Of a stretch of DNA of 14,380 bases, positions 5,554-13,665 are shown one piece after another (the first letter of the stretch is position 1; every line of letters starts with the position of its first letter). The notes under the pieces were generated by a model that searched no databases, was not told where the DNA came from, and saw nothing but the letters and a program-made list of their open reading frames with translations. Source of the stretch: CAZJGG01 sp964545475 (GTDB lineage: Bacteria > Bacillota > Clostridia > Lachnospirales > JAISER01); contig CAZJGG010000070.1 of NCBI GenBank assembly GCA_964545475.1, positions 1-14,380 on the forward strand, read 5' to 3'. Position numbers and translations under genes: made by a program.

Positions 5554-6981
5554 TTATCTTCTTTTTCTCTTATACCAAACGCTAAGACCAAACCCGAATA
5601 TTCCAAGAGGAAGTAAAATTACAGAAAACAAAGATAAAAGTAGGGCATTAGCTTGTGATAAATATAAATATTCCATGTTATAAGTTTTTGGGGCGATATA
5701 AACAGCAGACTCCTTGTTTTGAGTCCAGTTCATTGCATTAACTACGAATTTGTAATTACCTCCGCCAACAAATGAATTAACGGATTCATTAAGTAAAAAT
5801 GAATTACCAATAACTACAACTCTGGAGTCGTTGCTTTCATTTGTTATAGCGGCGCAAACTGTAAACGGTCCATCAGTGTCGCCTTCTTCTTTGCCTATTG
5901 ACATAATATTTTCAGTGGTTTTAGCGTAAGACTTTTCCGTTGTTACGGCTATATGCTCAATAAGTAGGTCGTCACTGTAATCTTCAAGCTCCAAAATTGC
6001 TTGGGCATTAGGGGTTAAAAGCGCACGGACTTTTTGCTCCATAATTTGTCCGGCATCGGAATATTCAAATTCCGGCAAAATGTTAAGGGGGTAATCCTGA
6101 ACAAAATAGTTAGGGTCGCCTTCCACTAAAAAGGCGTTGCTTGCTTCAACACCGTATTGGTTTAATATTTTTTGAAAGTTTTTAAGGGGTTCTTCAAGGA
6201 CTTCAACAAAAAACACACCTCGTCCGCCATTGTTTAAATATTCAAGAGTTTTTTCAACCTCTTCATCTGTAAAATCCATTATAGGAGAAACTGATAGCAA
6301 AAGCTTGCAATCATCGGGGATTTTAGAAGCTTTTACTAAGTCTATTTCTACAAGTTCAAAATTAGCTAAAGATATTTCTTTCATAAGCTGTTCTGGCAAT
6401 GGAGGTTCTTCGTGCCCAGTTGTTACATAAACAACAGGGGTTGTTTTTGAAGATACATATAAAATGCTGTTGCTTATTTGAGGTTCAATGTCTATAGACT
6501 GTATTTCCTGCTGAAATGTTTCGTAATTTATGCCTGCGGTTACAACGTCGTTAGGGTCTATTACCTTAAACTTATCGCCGCATGTAACAACTATAGAGCC
6601 GCCTGCAAGGGCTTCCCCGGATTGAGAATATTGCATTGAAAACTGGGGATTAGCCTGTGGGTCTTTATATTCCACCTTTATTTTATTGGAATAAGCGGTA
6701 TATGAATTTAAAACCTCAACAATAAGGTCTGTTATAGAATCCTGCACACCTGTTACAAAAACTGGATAAATCGTTATTTCTTCGGATAAGCCGTCTAAAA
6801 TGTCCATTGTGTCTTCTGAAATAGAATATAGTTTATTAACAGTTAAGTCCATTCTCCAGTTAAGCTTTTGCGCTCCGATGTTAATAAGGATAAGTATAAT
6901 TATTAATCCGGCTATTAAAAGCGAATATAAAGAGCCATATTTAAAAGCTTTTGTTTTTAAGCTGTTTGATAATTTGTCCAT
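5554..6981 (-). CDS. GldG-like ABC transporter auxiliary protein
   Basis: A 475-residue protein of the GldG / ABC_transp_aux type. An N-terminal membrane segment (about 16-37) is followed by the family hallmark DLTVNKLYSISEDTMDILDG (45-64), a large extracytoplasmic region with YVTTGHEEPPLPEQL (about 182-196), and a C-terminal membrane segment (about 445-469) ending in the basic tail YKRKRR. Such proteins are encoded with an ABC-2 permease and ATPase; their exact role is unsettled outside gliding Bacteroidetes. The start is ATG 6981. Its ribosome binding site GGAGG (6991-6995) lies inside the last codons of the permease gene and the stop of that gene is 7 bp away, so translation is probably coupled. 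It is the last gene of the three-gene operon. No good terminator follows. A clostridium lacks gliding machinery, so the complex more likely handles a lipid, peptide or envelope substrate. Confidence 0.88.
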   Translation of the reverse strand: MDKLSNSLKTKAFKYGSLYSLLIAGLIIILILINIGAQKLNWRMDLTVNKLYSISEDTMDILDGLSEEITIYPVFVTGVQDSITDLIVEVLNSYTAYSNKIKVEYKDPQANPQFSMQYSQSGEALAGGSIVVTCGDKFKVIDPNDVVTAGINYETFQQEIQSIDIEPQISNSILYVSSKTTPVVYVTTGHEEPPLPEQLMKEISLANFELVEIDLVKASKIPDDCKLLLSVSPIMDFTDEEVEKTLEYLNNGGRGVFFVEVLEEPLKNFQKILNQYGVEASNAFLVEGDPNYFVQDYPLNILPEFEYSDAGQIMEQKVRALLTPNAQAILELEDYSDDLLIEHIAVTTEKSYAKTTENIMSIGKEEGDTDGPFTVCAAITNESNDSRVVVIGNSFLLNESVNSFVGGGNYKFVVNAMNWTQNKESAVYIAPKTYNMEYLYLSQANALLLSLFSVILLPLGIFGFGLSVWYKRKRR

Positions 6982-6987
6982 TACATG

Positions 6988-7851
6988 TTACCTCCATCTT
7001 CTTTTTTCAATAACGCCGATAGTACACAAAACAAATACGGCGCAAAAAGAGATATAATATAAAATATCGGCAAAGTTTAATACGCCCTTATTAAAGTTAG
7101 AAAATCTATAAAGCAGTGAAAACCAGTTTAAAACATTAATAATAAGGCCGTCAAAAATATCTTGCTTAAACAAAAATAATGCAGCAACGGCTAAAATTTC
7201 TGCAAACAAAAAGGCAAACGCCGCTAATATGCTTTTTGTAAAATCATAAAGCATATAAGACAGTATTACTGCGGCGATTACAAGAAAAACCCCGGAGGAT
7301 ACTCTGTCTTTAGGCAGCGCATAAACAAGGGAAGACATTATATATAACAAAAACGCCGCACCAAAGGTTGAGACTGCTGCAATAATCTGGTTATCTGTTA
7401 AAGCGGATATTAAAAGACCAACGCTTATAAAGCAAGCACCAAGCAGAAAATAGCCAATAAACGCACCAATAATTTGCGCTGCAGGAAGCTCGCCGTAAGG
7501 TGAAACCAAAGCAGGGAAAATCGCTGTAATTAAAAGGGCAATTACAAACAATAACACAGCGGAAATAAATTTACCAAATACAATTTGCCAAACAGGAATA
7601 GGGGAGGTAAAAAGGAGTTGGTCTGTTCCGTGTTTTCTTTCTTCTGCAAAAAGGCGCATTGTAAGCATTGGGATGACTATTAAAAATATAATGCTTGTAG
7701 CGGTTAAAACGGTGCTGTAATCCGCCACCTGGCTGCTTAAACATATTGCATAATAAAAAATAGCTGTTATAAACACAAAAAAACTTAAAAATACATAACC
7801 GGGCATTGATGTGAAATAACTGCGCATTTCTTTTTTAATTATTGCCGTCAT
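6988..7851 (-). CDS. ABC-2 type permease (GldF/NosY-like)
   Basis: A 287-residue integral membrane protein with six predicted membrane spans: about 19-37, 50-66, 93-113, 126-148, 155-175 and 190-230 (the last region may be two), plus a final span near 262-280. The cytosolic motif MRLFAEERKHGTDQLLFTSP (65-84) between the second and third spans is typical of ABC-2 permeases in Gld and Nos operons. It forms the membrane channel for the ATPase encoded just upstream. The ATG at 7851 lies 17 bp inside the end of the ATPase gene, in another frame, with GAGG about 10 nt before it; this overlap indicates coupled translation. There is a single permease gene, so the transporter is probably a homodimer of this subunit with the GldG-like protein attached. 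Confidence 0.92.
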   Translation of the reverse strand: MTAIIKKEMRSYFTSMPGYVFLSFFVFITAIFYYAICLSSQVADYSTVLTATSIIFLIVIPMLTMRLFAEERKHGTDQLLFTSPIPVWQIVFGKFISAVLLFVIALLITAIFPALVSPYGELPAAQIIGAFIGYFLLGACFISVGLLISALTDNQIIAAVSTFGAAFLLYIMSSLVYALPKDRVSSGVFLVIAAVILSYMLYDFTKSILAAFAFLFAEILAVAALFLFKQDIFDGLIINVLNWFSLLYRFSNFNKGVLNFADILYYISFCAVFVLCTIGVIEKRRWR

Positions 7852-8893
7852 TTTGGTTTTCCTCGCTTTCGGTTGTTGTTGATTTTGTTACAAAGAGTTC
7901 TTGTTCTAAGCTGGCTTCCCCAAAGTCCTTTTCGTTATCGCTATCCTCGGACTGTTCGGCATTATCGTCTGTAAGGTGTAAAAATATCTGTTCAAGGGAT
8001 AAATCAGCAGATTTCATTTGGAGAATGGGAAGTTTGTTTTCCGCCATGGTATAAAAAACGGCTTCTCTTATATCCGAATTTTCGTCGCCGCAAATATTAA
8101 CGTCCCATGTATTTTCTTCCCGGGTGCTTTCAAAAGAAACGCTCTTTATCATTTCATTGGAATTTAAAGCATTGTTAATGACCTGTTGTTCTCCTTTTAT
8201 TCTGGCAAAAATTTTATTTCCGCCGGAAAGGCTTGCGGAAAGCTGTTCAGGCGTACCCGAAGCGACAATTTCGCCTTTGTTTATAATTACAACTCTGTCG
8301 CAAACGTTGCTTACTTCCGCTAAATTGTGAGAGCTGAAAAGAACAGTATATTTTTTGCCAAGGCTTTTAATCAGCTCTCTAATTTCAATAATTTGTTTTG
8401 GGTCAAGCCCTACGGTTGGCTCGTCAAGTATTATTACTTTAGGCTCGCCTGTTAACGCCCCGGCAAGCCCTGTCCTTTGCCTAAACCCTTTAGATAAATT
8501 TTTTATAAGCCTGTGTTCCACTTCTTCCAGGGCGAGCATTTCCACAACTCTTTTAATTTCCTCGCTTTTTAACGAAGACTTAATTCCTTTTAAGTCGCAA
8601 ACAAAGGACAAATATTCACGAACAGTCATGTCGGCATAAACAGGGGGGGTATCCGGCAAATATCCAAGCTGTTTTTTAGCTGTTTCCGGCTTATCAATTA
8701 TATTAAAACCGTTTATGGTTACGTCTCCGCTTGTAGAGCTTAAATAACCTGTAAGCATATTAAGGGTTGTTGTTTTCCCTGCGCCGTTAGGCCCTAAAAA
8801 ACCAACAATTTCACCTTCGTCAACTTTAAAGCTAATATTTTTAATAACTTCAATATTTCCGTAGCTTTTACATAAATTGTTAACTTCTATCAA
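7835..8893 (-). CDS. ABC transporter ATPase (GldA-like) with acidic C-terminal tail
   Basis: A 352-residue ATP-binding subunit. Walker A is GPNGAGKTT (34-42), the signature LSKGFRQR (133-140), Walker B VIILDEPTVGLDP (153-165), and the switch His H189 lies in FSSHN. At the Q-loop position the sequence reads GYLPD (77-81), as in many drug/gliding-type ATPases. Residues 230-310 form an additional regulatory domain found in this family. Residues 312-352 are a low-complexity, Asp/Glu/Ser/Asn-rich tail (DDNAEQSEDSDNEKDFG onward) beyond the usual end. The start is TTG with an ideal ribosome binding site. It is the first gene of the operon. A possible minus-strand -10 box TATAAT lies at 8918-8923, but no good -35 is seen, so the promoter is uncertain. 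The substrate is not deducible. Confidence 0.95.
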   Translation of the reverse strand: MIEVNNLCKSYGNIEVIKNISFKVDEGEIVGFLGPNGAGKTTTLNMLTGYLSSTSGDVTINGFNIIDKPETAKKQLGYLPDTPPVYADMTVREYLSFVCDLKGIKSSLKSEEIKRVVEMLALEEVEHRLIKNLSKGFRQRTGLAGALTGEPKVIILDEPTVGLDPKQIIEIRELIKSLGKKYTVLFSSHNLAEVSNVCDRVVIINKGEIVASGTPEQLSASLSGGNKIFARIKGEQQVINNALNSNEMIKSVSFESTREENTWDVNICGDENSDIREAVFYTMAENKLPILQMKSADLSLEQIFLHLTDDNAEQSEDSDNEKDFGEASLEQELFVTKSTTTESEENQNDGNN

Positions 8894-8901
8894 TTTGTTT
8901 C

Positions 8902-8907
8902 CCTCCT
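8902..8907 (-). promoter_or_regulatory. Shine-Dalgarno for a TTG start
   Basis: AGGAGG on the minus strand lies 8 nt before TTG 8893. The codons that follow (IEVNNLCKSYG) are the usual first strand of an ABC ATPase, so the TTG start is well supported. Confidence 0.88.
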
Positions 8908-9139
8908 GATAAGTTATATTATACTTTCCAATTTACGAATTTATTTGGAATTAGTATTAAATATGGGTTTATAGCAATATTTTAAACGCCTGTGTATTTG
9001 CTTTGTTTTACCACAATAATACACGAATACGAAACGATTATCAAGTGGTTATGAAATCGGTAGTCACAGTTTTATATTTTTCACCCAATACACACAATAA
9101 TCGTTGTTGCTATAGCTGTTTATGTTTTGTCAAATTGCT

Positions 9140-9496
9140 CTACTTACCTATTAAAATTCCAATCGCTACGCCAAATAAGCTTAACCCAACATTTAGCACA
9201 ATATTTCCGCTTGCCAAAAGGTATTCTCCGTCACCAAGCAAATTGACAGTTTCTAGGCTGAATGATGAAAAGGTACTAAGACCGCCCATCATGCCAGTAG
9301 TTAAAAAAAGCTTTGTTCTTGGTGGTATGCCAAAGTGGCTGTCGAGCCCGATAATAATGCCTATAACAAGCCCTGCGATAACATTGGAAATTAGAGTTGG
9401 AAACGGAAACACATTAGCAGGAACGAGCTTTGCCACAGCAAAACGCAAACAAGCACCAATAAAACCACCAAACCCTACTGCTATAAATTCAAGCAT
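9140..9496 (-). CDS. crcB: Fluoride channel Fluc/CrcB
   Basis: A 118-residue membrane protein that exports fluoride passively as a dual-topology dimer. Family marks are GFGGFIGACLRF (8-19), the TM2 Asn in TLISNVIAG (34-42), and the TM3 break motif GMMGGLSTFSSFS (68-80), which holds the pore-lining Phe and Ser/Thr residues. Four membrane segments are evident (about 3-22, 33-51, 62-82, 96-116). It stands alone, so a homodimer is expected rather than the paired crcB1/crcB2 seen in some Firmicutes. The ribosome binding site is weak (GAGAG, about 9 nt before ATG 9496). Only 27 bp of leader separate the gene from a MITE-like element, and no fluoride riboswitch is visible. No clear terminator follows in the 246 bp before the ABC operon. 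Confidence 0.94.
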   Translation of the reverse strand: MLEFIAVGFGGFIGACLRFAVAKLVPANVFPFPTLISNVIAGLVIGIIIGLDSHFGIPPRTKLFLTTGMMGGLSTFSSFSLETVNLLGDGEYLLASGNIVLNVGLSLFGVAIGILIGK

Positions 9497-9525
9497 AGTG
9501 TCACTCTCTCATATATATTTTCTTA

Positions 9526-9689
9526 GAGGCTGTTTAGAATCTCCATTCAGCCGCCTTTTTGGTTATTTTTTCGTTATTCTACGTCAGCGTGAAACGCCCA
9601 TACCTTGTTCAGTATGAACGTTCCACGCTTCCTTGCCTAACAAAAAAATCACTCAAAAATACGCCTAAAGCGAGATTCTAAACAGCCTC
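9526..9689. mobile_element. MITE-like element 1
   Basis: Perfect 18-bp terminal inverted repeats, GAGGCTGTTTAGAATCTC (9526-9543) and its complement at 9672-9689, are flanked on both sides by TTA (9523-9525, 9690-9692), a likely target duplication. The 164-bp interior also pairs with itself: AGCGTGAAACG (9586-9596) with CGTTCCACGCT (9619-9629), and CATAC (9599-9603) with GTATG (9612-9616). No coding capacity is seen. Read on the minus strand it contains GGCAAGGAAGCG (9637-9626) and CGCTGACGTAG (9589-9579), motifs shared with element 2. It lies 27 bp upstream of crcB. Confidence 0.8.
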
Positions 9690-9712
9690 TTAGACAAGCT
9701 TTTATAATTATA

Positions 9713-9869
9713 CTGCTTAACGGGTAAAATTAGCACTGAATTGCGAGTCGATTTTGTTTGTGGCAAGGAAGCGGCGACGCAGTGTACTCGGGCAGTACAT
9801 AAGGAGCCGCTGACGCAGTCCACAAGCAAAATTGACCGCAAGTCTGTGATGATTTTATCCGTTAAGCAG
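9713..9869. mobile_element. MITE-like element 2
   Basis: CTGCTTAACGG (9713-9723) and CCGTTAAGCAG (9859-9869) form the ends. The inverted repeat continues imperfectly for about 50 bp on each side, and TATA flanks both ends (9709-9712, 9870-9873). At the centre TGTACT and AGTACA make a short hairpin. The plus strand has GGCAAGGAAGCG (9762-9773) and CGCTGACGCAG (9808-9818), the same inner motifs as element 1 but in opposite orientation. No ORF. Twenty-three bp separate the two elements. Confidence 0.8.
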
Positions 9870-9986
9870 TATATATATCAATTTATATCATACAACAAAT
9901 AATTAAAGATATCATCTATTGAATTTTTATAGTCATAATTATTTTTATTTTGAATAATCTGTAATAAATAAAAAGGGGGACAAGAC

Positions 9987-12074
9987 ATGAATTGTGTTAA
10001 TGAAAAAGATGTGTTGCAATTTCTAGAAAATAAATATAATGAAAAATTTGAAATTATAAACTCAATATCAAAATGCTTTGGAATTTCGGGGGACAGATGG
10101 GGTGCCAAGCCTATAAAAGGCACACATCAGCATACATTCACTGTTGTAGGTAGTAAAGCTGATGAAGAGTATAAGTTAGGCGATTCATATTACAGCGTTT
10201 TAATTCAAAGGGAATACGAAAATTTTGTTTATGGTGTAGTATACGAACATATAAAAAAATTTAAGCTGACCGTTGATATTAACAAAGAAGGGGCTAACCC
10301 TCAAAGCCTTGTTGCAGGAGTAGGGGTTTACGATATTCATCGACATATTGAAAATAATGAGTACATATTTAATTCAAAAATTATAATTGAAACCGAAGGG
10401 GATGAGGACGAAACTGATAGGGCTGTACACAAGATTTGTCAAAAGCTTTCGGAGATTAAGCTTCTGTGCTGGGTTAAATGCATTGTTAACGGAAACAAAA
10501 ATATCGTTTATTATGTGGATTACAATTATAACATAAATAAATTAAGCCCGACTTCAATAAAATCGGCAGAGCTTATAAATCAAAAACCAAGAACCCTTTT
10601 AAGTAATTGGCAAATTGAAAGCCTGTGCTCCATAGTTTACTTAAACAGTATTATAAACAACGAGGATTTGGGGTATTTAGGAGATATAATGCAATATATA
10701 AAGGTTTTTGGTTTTGCCGACAGTAAAATTAATGGGAAATACCCTTGTAAAATGACGGAGCTAGAATGGGCTCAGGTTATTTCAGACATAATTGACGAAG
10801 AAGATTTAAGTGAATTAAAAATCATTAAAAGTGTAGATGTTACTGAAATGAACGCTACAGCGGAGGATGCATTTCCGGGTCATAGAGCTATTTGTTTTAT
10901 GGATAATGTGGGAAATGCATATGCAATTTTTAGAGGAACTTCTGGAGACTTTGAATGGTCAGATAACGCCTGCGGTATGGTATACGCTGATACTAAACAA
11001 CAGCTTGCCGCCGCCAAATTTATAAATGAGATTAGAGAGAACGACAGGGGATTTGTAAGGCATTTAACAGTAGCAGGGCATTCAAAAGGAGGAAATAAAG
11101 CACAATACTGTGCTATAACCACAAGCGAAGGATATGTAAACAGATGCGTTTCCATAGACGGACAAGGGTTTTCCACAGCGTTTATGAATAAATACGCTGA
11201 AAATATTGATAAAAGAAAAAATATTGTGGATTTACTGGCGGAGCAAAGAGACTTTGTTAATGGAATGGGGTTTTGTATTGACAAAACTATATATTATAGG
11301 GGATGGCGAGGGGAAAGCACTTGGGAGCAACCCTACGGGCAACCGCTGCCATATTTCCATTGCCCGGACGCCTTAAAGGAAAAGGACGGAGAATACGGAC
11401 GACCATATTACATCAGCTATATCTCAAAAACAATAAACACGTTTGTTGAATATTTTTTAACCAACCCGAAATATGAGGAAGAAAGGTTATCCACAGCAGA
11501 GGATTTAATGATGCTGTTTATGGCGTCGAAATATAGAAACGAACAGGAAATTTTAGAAGGTTTTAAGAACATTATTATTGTGTTTTTGGAATTATTAGCT
11601 TGCAAAGAAACATTTAAAGATGATATAATAAACGTGCTAAATAATGAAACCGATGTTATTATCGCAACAGTAGAGTCTGCACGGGTTAAAAACAGGAACG
11701 ATTTCGGCGGCAAGCTGTTATCGCTTTTGGTAAAGGAAATTGTATCTGATGCACATATTCTTAATAATTTTTTGGATATTCTAGGTTTCTTGCTTAAAAC
11801 AATTAATAAAATGATGCAGGAAACCGGGACAGACTATAAAATGCTTAATTTTATATTTGAATGGGTTGAAAATATATTGAAGCTTATAGTTCAAAAATCA
11901 AAGCTGGATGTTGTAACGCAGTTTTTAAAGCGTTGGCATGATTTAAGGCAGAATGCCGCAGACAGAAATAATAAAATAACCTCGCAAGGCTTAAACTCTA
12001 GTGATAATCAACAGGTTTTTAATGACTTAGAAGAAATATTATGGTGTTGGAAACAAAGCGGTTTATGGGTTTAA
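9987..12074 (+). CDS. Large protein with Mbeg1-like (DUF2974-type) alpha/beta hydrolase domain
   Basis: A 695-residue protein without signal peptide or clear membrane span, so probably cytosolic. The middle (about 205-470) matches the Mbeg1-like hydrolase layout: AYAIFRGTSGDFEWSDN (311-327), then the nucleophile elbow AGHSKGGNKAQ (363-373) with S366. D391 in VSIDGQGFS and H458 in PYFHCPD are plausible remaining triad members, by inference. Residues 1-185 are an unassigned domain opening with DVLQFLENKYNEKFEIINS, which resembles a small domain I recall from other clostridial proteins but cannot name. Residues 470-695 are mostly helical. ATG 9987 follows AAGGGGGA at a good distance. The gene is flanked by MITE-like DNA on the left and a related hairpin on the right, suggesting an accessory locus. 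Function is unknown; lipase, esterase or acyl-transferring activity is possible. I see no immunity or secretion gene beside it. Confidence 0.85.
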   Translation: MNCVNEKDVLQFLENKYNEKFEIINSISKCFGISGDRWGAKPIKGTHQHTFTVVGSKADEEYKLGDSYYSVLIQREYENFVYGVVYEHIKKFKLTVDINKEGANPQSLVAGVGVYDIHRHIENNEYIFNSKIIIETEGDEDETDRAVHKICQKLSEIKLLCWVKCIVNGNKNIVYYVDYNYNINKLSPTSIKSAELINQKPRTLLSNWQIESLCSIVYLNSIINNEDLGYLGDIMQYIKVFGFADSKINGKYPCKMTELEWAQVISDIIDEEDLSELKIIKSVDVTEMNATAEDAFPGHRAICFMDNVGNAYAIFRGTSGDFEWSDNACGMVYADTKQQLAAAKFINEIRENDRGFVRHLTVAGHSKGGNKAQYCAITTSEGYVNRCVSIDGQGFSTAFMNKYAENIDKRKNIVDLLAEQRDFVNGMGFCIDKTIYYRGWRGESTWEQPYGQPLPYFHCPDALKEKDGEYGRPYYISYISKTINTFVEYFLTNPKYEEERLSTAEDLMMLFMASKYRNEQEILEGFKNIIIVFLELLACKETFKDDIINVLNNETDVIIATVESARVKNRNDFGGKLLSLLVKEIVSDAHILNNFLDILGFLLKTINKMMQETGTDYKMLNFIFEWVENILKLIVQKSKLDVVTQFLKRWHDLRQNAADRNNKITSQGLNSSDNQQVFNDLEEILWCWKQSGLWV

Positions 12075-12102
12075 AGATTATGTTTTTAATAGAACATAAG
12101 GC

Positions 12103-12169
12103 GCTGTTTAGAATCTGTATTCAATAATGGCTTTCAAAGGCGGGCAACAGCTTATTGAATACAGGTTCT
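12103..12169. repeat. Inverted repeat related to MITE-like element 1
   Basis: Eighteen-bp arms AGAATCTGTATTCAATAA (12110-12127) and its near complement (12152-12169, one G-U pair) enclose a 24-nt loop. The left arm starts with GCTGTTTAGAATCT (12103-12116), identical to 14 bp of the element 1 terminal repeat (9529-9542). It lies between the hydrolase stop and the ribosome binding site at 12183. No U-tract follows, so it is more likely a MITE remnant than a terminator, though it may act on the mRNA. A weak A/T stem (12078-12084, 12093-12099) lies just before it. Confidence 0.65.
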
Positions 12170-12196
12170 TACATTTAACTTAAGGAGGAAAAAAAG

Positions 12197-13651
12197 ATGC
12201 TAAAGAAAATGTTATTCATGTTTTTGGTTTTTGCTGTTTGTTTTGTTGGGGTACAATCAGTTGCCTTTGGCGCAACTCCTAGTGTAAAGCTTGATAAATC
12301 CAGCTATAATCCGGATGAGGAAATGCTTATTACAGTTGCCGGCATTACAGACGAGATGATTGAATTGTCGCCATATATTACTATCCACAAAGTGGGGGCT
12401 TCTCATAATGATGAGATTGACTTTGAATATATAACAGATAATTCCGAAACAATTGAGCTTTACTCACCAGACGAGCTTGGCTCTTACGAAGTAAGGTTGT
12501 ACAGAGAAGACGACGTTTACACAGACAGCGCAGTAATAGCAAGAATACCCTTTACAGTGGCATATCATTCTTTAGGAAATTTGACTCTTAAATTAAATAA
12601 AAATAATTATGACCCAGGCGACGACATGATTTTATCAGTAAAAGGCTATCATGAAACTATGTTTGATAGAGTTCCTTTTGTTGGATTATATTTTGTAGGC
12701 GCAGAAAATGATGACTATCAAGAATATTATGATATTAGCGAAGATTTTGAAGAAGACATTTTTTTTGCACCGGAAGTTAACGGTTCTTATGAAATAAGGC
12801 TTGTTTTTGAAGACGACGAACATTACACTCTTATATCAAAACAAGCGTTTACAGTTGGCGGCGTTTCTGCACCTGCAAAACCGGATGACGAACCGGTTGA
12901 AGCTCCGCAGCCTAATAAACCAGAATCTAAACCTCAAACTACTGTAAATGTTGGGGAAGGTAACGTTACTGTAACAGCTCAATCCGTTGTAGAATCCGGC
13001 TTACAATCTGCTGTTAAACTTCAATGGAACAATACAAACGCTTCCGCTTACAGAATTTACAGAAGCGAAACTTCAGGCAAGTATGATAACACTTTAACTA
13101 CATTCGACATAACCACAAACAGCTTTATAGACATAAACATTGAACCAAACAAAACATATTATTACATTGTAAGACCGGTAGTTTCACAATCTCAGCCGGG
13201 GGCGGCTTCTAACGAAGCAATTGCAAAAACCGTTAACACTGTGCCGAAAAAGGCTAACGCAAAGTATATTTTAATGAAGGTTGACAGCCCGGAAATGAGC
13301 TTAAACGGAAAAATTGTGGAAGTTGACCCAGGGAAAGGTACATCACCTGTTGTCACTAACAGCAGAGTTATAGTTCCAATACGTGCCATTGTTGAAGCTA
13401 TGGGCGGTAATGTAGGATGGGACGACCCAACTAAAAAAATAACTCTTAACAACAAAGGAACATCTGTTGAAATGTGGATTGGCTCAACTAAATATAACGT
13501 TAACGCCGGGCAAAAAGCAATGGACGTTGCTCCGGAGATTATTAAAGAAAGAACAATGATTCCTCTTCGTTTTTCAACGGAAGCTTTGGATTCTATTGTA
13601 AACTGGATTAACGACACTAAGGAAATTTTAATTATTTACGGAGACAAATAA
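12197..13651 (+). CDS. Secreted protein: two Ig-like repeats, FN3-like domain, copper-amine-oxidase-N-like domain
   Basis: A 484-residue exported protein. A signal peptide (1-26, KK then a hydrophobic core, cleavage likely after AFGA) is followed by two tandem repeats of about 95 residues, 29-122 and 129-221, opening SVKLDKSSYNPDEEMLITV and TLKLNKNNYDPGDDMILSV; both end in a SYE(V/I)RL strand and FTV. A Pro-rich linker (225-248) leads to a fibronectin-III-like domain (about 250-345, LQWNNTNASAYRIYRS, TYYYIVRPV). Residues 355-484 match the copper-amine-oxidase-N/stalk domain (VPIRAIVEAMGGNVGWDD, MIPLRFSTEALDSIVNW). No sortase motif or transmembrane anchor is seen. The protein probably sits in the envelope or binds wall or polysaccharide, by inference; the domain name does not imply oxidase activity. 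An AGGAGG lies 8 nt before ATG 12197 and a terminator follows at 13666. Confidence 0.9.
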   Translation: MLKKMLFMFLVFAVCFVGVQSVAFGATPSVKLDKSSYNPDEEMLITVAGITDEMIELSPYITIHKVGASHNDEIDFEYITDNSETIELYSPDELGSYEVRLYREDDVYTDSAVIARIPFTVAYHSLGNLTLKLNKNNYDPGDDMILSVKGYHETMFDRVPFVGLYFVGAENDDYQEYYDISEDFEEDIFFAPEVNGSYEIRLVFEDDEHYTLISKQAFTVGGVSAPAKPDDEPVEAPQPNKPESKPQTTVNVGEGNVTVTAQSVVESGLQSAVKLQWNNTNASAYRIYRSETSGKYDNTLTTFDITTNSFIDINIEPNKTYYYIVRPVVSQSQPGAASNEAIAKTVNTVPKKANAKYILMKVDSPEMSLNGKIVEVDPGKGTSPVVTNSRVIVPIRAIVEAMGGNVGWDDPTKKITLNNKGTSVEMWIGSTKYNVNAGQKAMDVAPEIIKERTMIPLRFSTEALDSIVNWINDTKEILIIYGDK

Positions 13652-13665
13652 GAGATATAAATAAG

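Noticed and set aside
9003..9617. 204-codon plus-strand open frame
   Set aside because: It runs antisense through crcB and into MITE-like element 1, lacks a ribosome binding site, and its product has no recognisable features; crcB on the other strand has clear family motifs.
9497..9720. Fluoride (crcB) riboswitch upstream of crcB
   Set aside because: I could not find the conserved pseudoknot and junction bases in the short leader or in the adjoining element.
10880..11713. Minus-strand open frames inside the hydrolase gene
   Set aside because: They are antisense to a well-supported hydrolase domain and lack ribosome binding sites.
13192..13617. 141-codon minus-strand open frame
   Set aside because: It is a shadow of the secreted protein's FN3-like and stalk domains, which are clearly coding on the plus strand.
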